From NCBI RefSeq assembly GCF_015706575.1, contig NW_024037071.1, forward strand, positions 9,475,774-9,539,773: a stretch of DNA of 64,000 nt, given 5' to 3'. This DNA comes from Patiria miniata. Taxonomy: Eukaryota > Echinodermata > Asteroidea > Valvatida > Asterinidae. Below, piece by piece: positions 62,701-64,000 of this stretch. The first letter of the stretch is position 1; every line of letters begins with the position of its first letter. The position numbers were made by a program, and so were the translations under genes. Under the pieces are notes generated by a model. The model was given only the letters and a program-made list of their open reading frames with translations, ran no database searches and was not told the origin of the DNA.

Positions 62701-64000
62701 GATGACTTATAATGTATGTGTGTGTTCTACATGTTCCTGGTTTTCTGATCAAAAGTCTTCAGCATGCTTTCTTTTGATGATGTTGTAAGTAAACATCTTG
62801 CTGATTCATACTTGTGGCATTTGATAAAAAGAGGTACATACATGTACTTCAACTTGTTTAGTTTCAATACTATCAAACTACACGGTAAAGTGTATCACCT
62901 TGTTGATTTAAAGCTACAGTCCATCATTTGCAGCTATCGAAAATGTAACTGACGACAGTCTGACGTAATTATTGTTGAAAAACATGCTTGGTTGAAAGAT
63001 ACCGGTAGCAAGGGGACTAAACTCCCTGTGAAATTACATTGTATTCTTTCTGGCAAGCTGTCATTTTGAAGAAAGCAATGAAAGAAGGCCAAGACGCACC
63101 GCTTGAAATTTCCGTAAGTAGTTGGGTTTTTTTATTTGGCGAAGCACGCGCGAGCGTTTGCACAACGCACATGCGGTTGCAATAATTCGTCGGATTGGTG
63201 TGCGACATCGCGTAGATGCAATCGGCTCAGTGAGCACGTGTCTTGGACGCTGAATTCAGGCCCAATTCAAAACATGATTCAGCAACTTTTGATTTGAAAT
63301 CCCGATCCTAGAATGCTGTTTTTCTTGGAATATACAGCTGAAGCTGAGCTGAAACTTCTTCAGGTTAGTTGTTCAACACCCTTCTTTTAGGTTTTGAGCA
63401 CTTTTGTTGCTTCAAACGAACAAAATGCACAAATTATCAATGATGGACCGTACCTTAAAAGTGAAGCTCTATTTGGAAAATTCATTACAGAAAGTTGACT
63501 TACTTGGCTGTTGATTCAGATCCAGCTCCCAGCTTGGCTGTCCATTGATGTCCATCTCCAAGTCTCCCCTGATGTTGCCGCTGATGCCAACATCACTGGC
63601 TGGCTTGGGTGTTCCCTCGGTGCTGCCTCCTGATCCCGTCCTTTGTTTTCCCTTGCTGGAGGACTTCCCAGGCTTCCATCTACCCTTCTTGGATCTCTTC
63701 CCACCTGGCTTCTTGGTGGATTTCCCTGCCGCCGGCAAGGTAGAGGAGGTAGCTTCCGGATGCACCTCTGGGTGCCTAGAGTCAGCGGCATGTCTGTCCA
63801 GGGACTTGGACCGCGGAGAGGGGAGCTTGAAATGAAGCTTGGGGAGGCCCAGGGAAGCTATGATGCCACTCTTTTTCTTTGGGAGCTCGCTGGCATTTGT
63901 CTGGGAATTGTGAGACGAAGTGGACTTAGCAGAGGCTTGGGATGAGGTGCTCTGCTTGCGCTGAGCGCTGGTGGCATCCACTGAGAGATTGACCTCTGGG
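17103..64000 (-). CDS. HSPA12A: HSPA12-type atypical heat shock 70 protein (HSPA12A/B family), 5' end outside window
   Basis: Eight exons (63504-64000 partial, 42066-42511, 26587-26811, 25434-25620, 20731-20924, 19773-19977, 18564-18667, 17103-17723) all have GT-AG borders and compatible phases, giving 825 residues to a TAA. Residues 1 to about 220 are Ser/Lys/Pro-rich and probably disordered. The HSP70-like ATPase fold follows with [14 protein letters not shown] (227 on; phosphate 1), [14 protein letters not shown] (456 on; phosphate 2) and [13 protein letters not shown] (624 on; adenosine). Family landmarks include [26 protein letters not shown] and [13 protein letters not shown]12 proteins have an actin/HSP70 ATPase fold but lack a normal HSP70 substrate domain; their roles (signalling, lipid and vascular biology in vertebrates) are not transferable by sequence. 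The A/B split is vertebrate, so the symbol is approximate. The N-terminal extension makes it longer than human HSPA12A (675 aa). Confidence 0.93.
18564..18667 (-). CDS. HSPA12A: HSPA12-type short exon
   Basis: Encodes [16 protein letters not shown] and [17 protein letters not shown] (human GMLRMSPDAMNALFKP and SIIEHLRDLFQKPEV). Acceptor GAGTTCCAG, donor AAG/GTATGA. It is too short to stand out as an open frame and was found by phase and homology. Confidence 0.9.
19231..19638 (-). mobile_element. tRNA-derived SINE, family S1, copy 1 (in HSPA12-type intron)
   Basis: On the minus strand the head is TGCCTAGTGGTTAGAGTTTG with B box GGTTCGAATCCAGCTGCTGG; the body has TGGGCAAGCCACTCCACCCC, TGGAGAGAGG and GGATGGGATGCCAGTCCAT-type motifs. 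About 85 percent or better alike to 24126-24552 by eye. The same strand as the host gene. Confidence 0.8.
19773..19977 (-). CDS. HSPA12A: HSPA12-type exon
   Basis: 68 codons plus one base: [37 protein letters not shown] and DVTWSAQ, matching the human [20 protein letters not shown] and [11 protein letters not shown] blocks. Acceptor CTCTTCAG, donor G/GTATTA. Confidence 0.92.
20731..20924 (-). CDS. HSPA12A: HSPA12-type exon, phosphate-2 motif
   Basis: 64 codons plus a split Gly. Encodes [46 protein letters not shown] and YIEEFK. The GGGTVD phosphate loop is intact. Acceptor AACTTTAG, donor AAG/GTGATC. A tRNA B-box-like phrase (GGGTTCGAATCC, + strand 20699-20710) sits just inside the downstream intron. 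Confidence 0.92.
21070..21140 (-). other. tRNA-like sequence (SINE head or tRNA pseudogene)
   Basis: Minus strand: AGCTCGGTGGTCGAGTGC (A box), an anticodon-arm-sized middle, then GGTCTTGGGTTCGAGTCCTACC (B box). Acceptor-stem pairing is not evident, so a derived repeat is likelier than a gene. Confidence 0.5.
21319..21793. mobile_element. 475-bp element with about 130-bp terminal inverted repeats and 10-bp target duplication
   Basis: Ends AGCCTTTAGTCAAGTCCCAC and its reverse complement. Arms also share GCTGACACGTAAAAAGACTAG facing CTAGTCTTTTTACGTGCCAGC, and GAGGGCCTTTACCATCTCGTGG facing CACGAGATAGTAAAGGCCCTC. A direct repeat AAAGTAGGAA flanks it (21309-21318 and 21794-21803). A 9-10 bp duplication with long arms suggests a MULE or foldback type; no transposase. 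Confidence 0.85.
21810..24120. other. HSPA12-type intron sequence without recognised features
   Basis: 22600-22990 is somewhat GC-richer with a moderately open + frame but no recognisable protein. 23405-23515 holds four or five degenerate AAAGGGCACTC(N)TTAAAA units. Otherwise nothing identifiable. Confidence 0.5.
24126..24552 (-). mobile_element. tRNA-derived SINE, family S1, copy 2
   Basis: Minus strand: GTGGCCTAGTGGTTAGGGTT (A box), GGAGTTCGAATCCAGCTG (B box), then TGTGTCCTTGGGCAAGCCAC and GGATGGGATGCTAGTCCATC on the + side. Colinear with 19231-19638 over about 400 bp. Confidence 0.82.
25434..25620 (-). CDS. HSPA12A: HSPA12-type exon with divergent loop
   Basis: Starts [21 protein letters not shown], the family hallmark, then [14 protein letters not shown] and a charged segment ([22 protein letters not shown]). 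This loop is about 25 residues shorter than in human HSPA12A, where it separates EPEAAS from the phosphate-2 strand. Acceptor TTATTCTCAG, donor G/GTAAGG. Confidence 0.9.
25697..25868 (+). mobile_element. MITE family E, copy 1 (CAGGGGTGTGA ends)
   Basis: Begins CAGGGGTGTGAGTGACCACT and ends TTCATACCCCTG. The interior is built from many AGCTGAAA units (AAATAGCTGAAAA, AAAAAGCTGAA, GCTGAAATCAGCTTTAAAGC). Further copies at 50418-50635 and 60021-60211 have the same orientation. TA precedes the left end. Confidence 0.75.
26402..26554. mobile_element. Small decayed TTAA-type MITE
   Basis: TTAAAGCCAGTTTATGC at the left is mirrored by GCATGAACTGGCCTCAA at the right. A similar right end (CATGAACCGGCCTTAA) occurs at 33136-33151. 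One terminus has lost the perfect TTAA. Confidence 0.5.
26587..26811 (-). CDS. HSPA12A: HSPA12-type exon, ATPase subdomain
   Basis: 75 codons in phase 0. Contains [22 protein letters not shown], then [20 protein letters not shown] and REAAYR, closely matching the human [19 protein letters not shown] block. Acceptor TTTTCACAG, donor AGG/GTAACT. Confidence 0.92.
26850..27460 (-). repeat. Tandem array of tRNA-like units
   Basis: Eight B-box-like phrases (on + : GGGATTTGAACCCGCAACCTCTGG and variants) recur at about 26867, 26934, 27005, 27089, 27164, 27248, 27317 and 27408, spacing 67-91 bp, close to tRNA length. Between them on the minus strand lie A-box-like AGCTAATGGAGC or AACTGAGCTC (as CTATCAACTGAGCT on +) phrases. 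Two subtypes alternate (CAACCTCTGG and AAACCCTCTGG), giving a dimer of about 155 bp. It lies just upstream of exon 26587-26811. Confidence 0.7.
27480..27720. promoter_or_regulatory. CpG-dense island inside the 15-kb intron
   Basis: Many CpGs (CGCGCACACGACGG, GATCGCCGGTCCGTACGG, GACCCGGCGG) and a palindrome GAGACCGCGGTCTC stand out from AT-rich surroundings; TATAAATATA follows at about 27730. It may be an internal promoter or enhancer, or a young repeat. No start codon or exon can be linked to it. Confidence 0.3.
27830..30360. other. HSPA12-type intron sequence without recognised features
   Basis: AT-rich, with a poly-G run near 28122-28133, an A-rich patch at 29180-29215 and ACATGTACATG runs at 29090-29104 and 29950-29966. 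No coding or clear repeat family was identified. Confidence 0.5.
30365..30540. mobile_element. Foldback hairpin element (about 176 bp)
   Basis: ACAAATAATGAATGTTT, GTGCAATGG, AATAATTTCAT and GGTGACAGATGGA in the left arm are mirrored in order by TCCATCTGTCACC, ATGAAATTATT, CCATTGCAC and AAACATTCATTATTTGT. Arms of about 70 bp surround a roughly 20-bp loop. A CAGGT/ACCTG pair marks the ends. Confidence 0.8.
31080..31445 (+). repeat. Minisatellite of CACAAGTCCAT-type units
   Basis: About thirty irregular 11-12 bp units (ATCACAAGTCC, ATCATAAGTCA and similar) run across 365 bp. A short related patch occurs at 41673-41720. Low-complexity tandem DNA in an intron. Confidence 0.9.
31460..32840. other. 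HSPA12-type intron sequence with poly-G tracts
   Basis: G runs at 32153-32166, 32701-32713, 32734-32748 and 32822-32834; otherwise AT-rich and unrecognised. Confidence 0.6.
32850..32950. mobile_element. MITE family D, partial inverted copy
   Basis: GGTATCAGCATGCCGTTTTC, CAGCAGTAATGCTGAGAT and ACGACTCATTTAACTCGATC match the left half of 11057-11318 in reverse orientation, with one intact terminal repeat only. Confidence 0.7.
33150..36060. other. HSPA12-type intron sequence without recognised features
   Basis: AT-rich. ACATGTACATG runs occur at 33800-33853 and a poly-C run at 35610-35623. Several open frames of 60-150 codons show no domain character and biased composition, so I do not call genes. 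Confidence 0.5.
36062..36401. mobile_element. Inverted-repeat element (340 bp)
   Basis: TGCACCTACCGTTATCAATT with GTAAGACACACACCATGAC at the left is mirrored by GTCTCACAATTGATAGGTGCA at the right. Short GACGCACC or ATGCACCTAC motifs recur inside. The flanks give no clear target duplication. Confidence 0.65.
36605..37120. repeat. 147-bp higher-order tandem repeat (72 + 75 bp) open on both strands
   Basis: Seven near-identical monomers alternate between 72-bp and 75-bp forms, which differ by CATAAAACCAGTCAAATTCC versus CATTAAAACCAGGCAAATTC. Both lengths are multiples of 3 and lack stops, so each strand keeps a long open frame; the minus frame repeats [19 protein letters not shown]. Copies are almost perfect, implying recent expansion or homogenisation. 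It lies in the 15-kb intron and I see no splice signals or homology to support coding. Confidence 0.9.
37130..37680. other. HSPA12-type intron sequence, nothing recognised
   Basis: Mixed-composition sequence with a G run at about 37437-37445; no repeats or coding identified. Confidence 0.5.
37684..37899. mobile_element. TTAA-flanked MITE, family B, copy 2
   Basis: Starts TTAACTTCGCGCCGGATGAC, ends AACTGGTTAA. Shares GATGACGTGTATACACG, GGAAATATCTGTCAGCGACC and CTCGCAGCGAG with 2182-2417 and 56856-57064. Confidence 0.75.
38244..38762 (+). mobile_element. TTAA-flanked MITE, family A, complete copy (519 bp)
   Basis: TTAAAGCTATAGTCCATC at the left and GATGGACTATAGCTTTAA at the right are perfect inverted repeats, extending to about 23 bp. 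The interior has TTGAAGCAACAAAAGTGTTC, CCGACGAATTATAACAACCG and a CGCGCGCGCGTGTG patch, shared with 39743-40144, 61690-62222 and (inverted) 62908-63458. No transposase; piggyBac-like by its TTAA ends only. Confidence 0.88.
38784..39740. other. HSPA12-type intron sequence, nothing recognised
   Basis: Contains ACATGTACATG patches and a run of 15 C at 39121-39135; the open frames here have no recognisable character. Confidence 0.5.
39743..40144 (+). mobile_element. TTAA MITE, family A, 5' part truncated at a SINE
   Basis: Begins TTAAAGGTAGAACATACC and follows family A (AACAACAAGAGTGCTCAAAA, CTGAACCGACGAATTATAGC, CGCGCGCGCGTGTG) until GGAAATGACCT, where a tRNA-like SINE head begins. The right part of the element is missing. 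Confidence 0.75.
40145..40226 (-). mobile_element. tRNA-derived SINE head (family S2)
   Basis: Minus strand: GGTTGGCGCAGTGGTTTTTT (A box), CCTCACCTTCCACC, then TCAGGTTCGATTCCTGCCCG (B box). The A-to-B spacing of about 55 bp is tRNA-like. It abuts the truncated MITE exactly. Confidence 0.65.
41045..41582 (+). mobile_element. TTAA-flanked MITE, family C, copy 1 (538 bp)
   Basis: TTAAAGGTAATACAACATTTGC at the left is mirrored by GCAAATGTTGTATTAATTACCTTTAA. The interior has GCATCCTGTGAAATCATGGC, CCTGGTGTGCTG, ATTGCTCTGTTTCGTC and GGGAACCAGACTACAAGAA. Related copies: 57969-58521 and the inverted 54718-55533. Confidence 0.85.
42066..42511 (-). CDS. HSPA12A: HSPA12-type exon, phosphate-1 motif
   Basis: 148 codons plus a split Ser codon. 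A Ser/Thr/Pro-rich linker leads into [51 protein letters not shown] and [12 protein letters not shown], colinear with human HSPA12A. Acceptor CCCCCCATTAG, donor CCT/GTAAGT. An internal ATG at 42416-42414 (residue 198) could serve as start of a shorter, more typical-length isoform. Confidence 0.93.
42520..44240. other. First part of the 21-kb HSPA12-type intron, nothing recognised
   Basis: Unique-looking AT-rich intron sequence; no clear repeats or additional exons. Confidence 0.5.
44243..44616. mobile_element. Inverted-repeat element packed with CAACCCTG/CAGGGTTG motifs
   Basis: Ends TAGGCCTTTTCACACT and AGTGTGAAAAGGGCTA are inverted repeats. Inside are at least ten copies of CAACCC(T/C)G or its complement in both orientations, so the element can fold in many alternative ways. 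About 374 bp, no coding. Confidence 0.8.
44640..46480. other. Intron sequence, nothing recognised
   Basis: AT-rich. A GCTGGGGATGAAGGG phrase recurs in tandem at about 46137-46175 and an AGAGAGAGAGGAGAGAGA patch lies near 46050; otherwise featureless. Confidence 0.5.
46483..46910 (+). repeat. Tandem duplication of a ~200-bp unit, with a dispersed relative at 50215-50375
   Basis: Units starting AATCAGGATGAAAGTAGGAC and AATCAGGATAAAAGTGGGAC share TTTTGCCATGTTCC, TTTACATGACAGTGTGTAAC and TTTCAGT....AAAGTAGGA. The third copy (50237 on) begins within ACATGACAGTGTGTAGCACT and ends GGAGCAAGGTA, as the second unit does. Confidence 0.75.
47473..47597 (+). repeat. Three tandem copies of a ~43-bp unit
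   Basis: TTTTATTTTGACTGAAGTAA recurs at 47491, 47535 and 47577, separated by TATCAAG.C..GAGACAA-type spacers. Confidence 0.8.
47600..50210. other. Intron sequence, mostly unrecognised
   Basis: Contains ACATGTACATG and CCGGTAC patches (47740, 47990, 48555-48590) and, at 48190-48440, a cluster of CCTTTCGAAAGG-type palindromes with several AAAGGT/ACCTTT units. No coding recognised. Confidence 0.5.
50418..50635 (+). mobile_element. MITE family E, copy 2
   Basis: GGGGTGTGAGTGACCACTGA to CCACACCCCTG between TA dinucleotides. The first ~45 bp (GAGTGACCACTGATAAA...AGCTGAAAACAGCTGAAA) is duplicated in tandem, making this copy longer than the others. Confidence 0.78.
51118..51472. repeat. Mixed-orientation array of a 16-bp unit (foldback minisatellite)
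   Basis: About 17 copies of CGCCTCATAAGTCCGA (variants ATAGGTCCGA, ATAGCTCCGA): 3 then 6 forward, 3 reverse, 2 forward, 3 reverse. Ends GGGGTCCGCTCATAAGTCCG and CGGACTTATGATACGGCCCC are inverted repeats, and CGGACTTATGAGG arms meet at TCCGAAATTTCGGA. Strong cruciform potential; no coding. Confidence 0.92.
51480..52140. other. Intron sequence, nothing recognised
   Basis: AT-rich sequence without recognisable repeats. A stretch at about 51640-51830 resembles 16430-16600 in reverse orientation (GGCTTCACTCTC, AAAGTCTCCTTTAAAAAT), so it may be a dispersed repeat. Confidence 0.45.
52143..52300 (+). mobile_element. tRNA-derived SINE (family S2), copy
   Basis: TTTCCTCGCCCTCCACCGC, TGTGACCCAGGTTCGAATCC (B box), then ACGTGGATTGGGTTTTCAGTC, CTTCTGGGCTTTTCCTCCCA and ACCTCTAAAACTGTAATTTC. 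Colinear with 59857-60005. Confidence 0.75.
53003..53235. mobile_element. Foldback element, copy 2
   Basis: AAGACAAGATAAGTTTGCGG at the left and its complement at the right, arms over 100 bp including GAACCGGAGGGACTCAACG and TTCGAAC. The central spacer holds CTCCTGACGACGGGCAGAGC. The left arm extends to 52971, matching inverted sequence beyond copy 1. Confidence 0.85.
53240..54715. other. Intron sequence, nothing recognised
   Basis: AT-rich with scattered ACATGTAC motifs and a 22-bp G-rich tract at 54681-54702. Confidence 0.5.
54718..55533 (-). mobile_element. TTAA MITE, family C, copy 2 (inverted), split by another MITE
   Basis: Minus-strand matches to 41045-41582: ACAGCAAAAGCAAATG, ATTAACCCCCAAATCC, GAAACCAGACTAGAAG, GGCACCTGGTGTGCTGTC before the insert and GAATAATAGTC, TACTTGACT, TTATGAAATA after it. 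The outer terminal repeats are damaged. A 351-bp element (55096-55446) interrupts it at a TTAA. Confidence 0.8.
55096..55446. mobile_element. TTAA-flanked MITE, family F, nested insertion
   Basis: TTAACTCTTTCGCTACGG and CCGTAGCGAAAGAGTTAA are perfect 18-bp ends. Inside lie GAGCCGCTGACGGCGGCTC, GAGCCGCTGGCAGCGGCTC and the near-perfect hairpin GAGCCGCTGCCAGCGGCTC. A + strand ATGGCGGCGCCC at 55349 opens 23 codons before GTAAATT, resembling a first exon with a donor, but this is unproven. Confidence 0.88.
55540..56850. other. Intron sequence, nothing recognised
   Basis: Only isolated ACATGTACATAC/CCGGTA patches (55560-55592) and short open frames; no feature supported. Confidence 0.5.
56856..57064. 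mobile_element. TTAA-flanked MITE, family B, copy 3
   Basis: TTAAACAGTTCACGACGG to GGCGCGAACTGGTTAA; shares GGATGACGTGTATACACGC, GGAAATATCTGTCTGCGACC and AAAATAATCC.GGCG with the other copies but lacks an internal stretch of about 25 bp. Confidence 0.75.
57969..58521 (+). mobile_element. TTAA-flanked MITE, family C, copy 3 (553 bp)
   Basis: TTAAAGGGAAGATGTACATT to GTACATTCCCTTTAA. The interior follows 41045-41582 (TAAAGCATCCTGTAGGAAGT, CTCCTGGTGTGCTGAT, AATTGCTCCGTTTCATC, GGGAACCAGACTATAAGAA). Confidence 0.82.
58525..59775. other. Intron sequence with ACATGTAC runs
   Basis: 59190-59430 is rich in TACATGTAC/GTACATGTA palindromes. 59545-59660 has repeated TTTCTAGGTGTGTG units. No coding. Confidence 0.6.
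59779..59852 (-). other. tRNA-like sequence
   Basis: Minus strand: AAGTTGGTACGGTAGCGCAC (A box), a 30-bp middle, GTGCTGGTTCAAATTCCACC (B box), 74 bp in all. Immediately next to an S2 SINE on the other strand. Probably a SINE head or pseudogene. Confidence 0.5.
59857..60005 (+). mobile_element. tRNA-derived SINE (family S2), copy
   Basis: CTTTCCTCGCCTTCCACCGC, GTGACCCGGGTTCGAATCCC (perfect B box), ATGTGGATTGGGTTTTAAGTC, CTGGGCTTTTCCTCCCACC, CTAAAACTGTAATTTCC. Directly followed by a family E MITE. Confidence 0.78.
60021..60211 (+). mobile_element. MITE family E, copy 3
   Basis: CAGTGGTGTGAGTGACCACT to GATTTCACACCCCTG; the AGCTGAAA-rich interior matches 25697-25868 and 50418-50635. Confidence 0.78.
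60215..61685. other. Intron sequence, nothing recognised
   Basis: AT-rich sequence; ACATGTACATG at 60290-60320. The open frames have no recognisable character. Confidence 0.5.
61690..62222 (+). mobile_element. MITE family A, degraded copy
   Basis: Follows the family A consensus (GTTCGTTTGAAGCAACAAGA, CTAACCTGATGAAG, CTGAACCGACGAATAATATC, TCACAGGGAGTTTAGTGCC) to ATAGCTGCATATGATG; both TTAA ends are eroded. Confidence 0.75.
62225..62905. other. Intron sequence, nothing recognised
   Basis: Contains ACATGTACAC/GGTACCGGTAC patches; no coding or repeat family recognised. Confidence 0.5.
62908..63458 (-). mobile_element. TTAA-flanked MITE, family A, inverted complete copy (551 bp)
   Basis: TTAAAGCTACAGTCCATC at the left; GATGGACCGTACCTTAA at the right. 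The interior matches 38244-38762 in reverse (CACAGGGAGTTTAGTCCCCT on the minus strand, CCGACGAATTATTGCAACCG, TTGAAGCAACAAAAGTG). It ends 46 bp before the exon at 63504. Confidence 0.85.
63504..64000 (-). CDS. HSPA12A: HSPA12-type exon, N-terminal low-complexity region (partial)
   Basis: Open to the window edge. Encodes 165 residues rich in Ser, Lys, Gly and Pro, with basic clusters ([17 protein letters not shown]) and SPRSKSLDR-like possible phosphosites, ending [10 protein letters not shown]. The donor is A/GTAAGT and one base carries into the next exon. No similarity to a known domain is recognised; the first methionine of the protein is not certain to be here. Confidence 0.8.

Noticed and set aside
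63545-63945. Two + strand frames of about 100 codons
   Set aside because: Antisense of the Ser/Lys-rich first visible exon; composition is the mirror of that low-complexity segment.

Overview
This is a piece of animal nuclear genome, probably from a marine invertebrate. The genes have spliced GT-AG exons and introns up to about 21 kb. Spaces and introns are AT-rich and packed with short non-autonomous DNA transposons, tRNA-derived SINEs, long poly-G/poly-C tracts and ACATGTACATG-type repeats. The proteins resemble vertebrate ones closely, and the repeat style fits an invertebrate deuterostome (echinoderm, hemichordate or cephalochordate). I cannot fix the phylum from sequence alone, and a mollusc or brachiopod is not excluded.

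Layout. On the + strand, 911-2061 holds the last two coding exons of PRADC1 (a secreted protease-associated-domain protein). TMEM230 follows at 6323-7203, complete in two coding exons (115 aa). From 7.2 to 17.1 kb I recognise no gene; the stretch holds several inverted-repeat transposons, two SINE-like units and one promoter-like cluster near 15.1-15.4 kb. From 17,103 to the right edge the minus strand carries an HSPA12-type atypical HSP70 gene. Eight coding exons are visible and join in frame into 825 residues, and the true start lies beyond 64,000. Two introns of 15.3 kb and 21.0 kb make up most of the window.

The three genes show no shared pathway: a secretory-pathway glycoprotein, an endosomal/vesicle membrane protein and a cytosolic ATPase-fold protein. 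PRADC1 and TMEM230 are co-oriented and converge on HSPA12.

The most distinctive content is repeat structure. At least four unrelated MITE families end in TTAA, and one is nested in another so that uninterrupted relatives confirm the target site. There are several foldback elements, a mixed-orientation array of a 16-bp unit at 51.1-51.5 kb, a 147-bp higher-order tandem repeat open in reading frames on both strands at 36.6-37.1 kb, and a tandem array of tRNA-like half-units at 26.85-27.45 kb. I saw no reverse transcriptase, transposase, capsid gene or CRISPR array.
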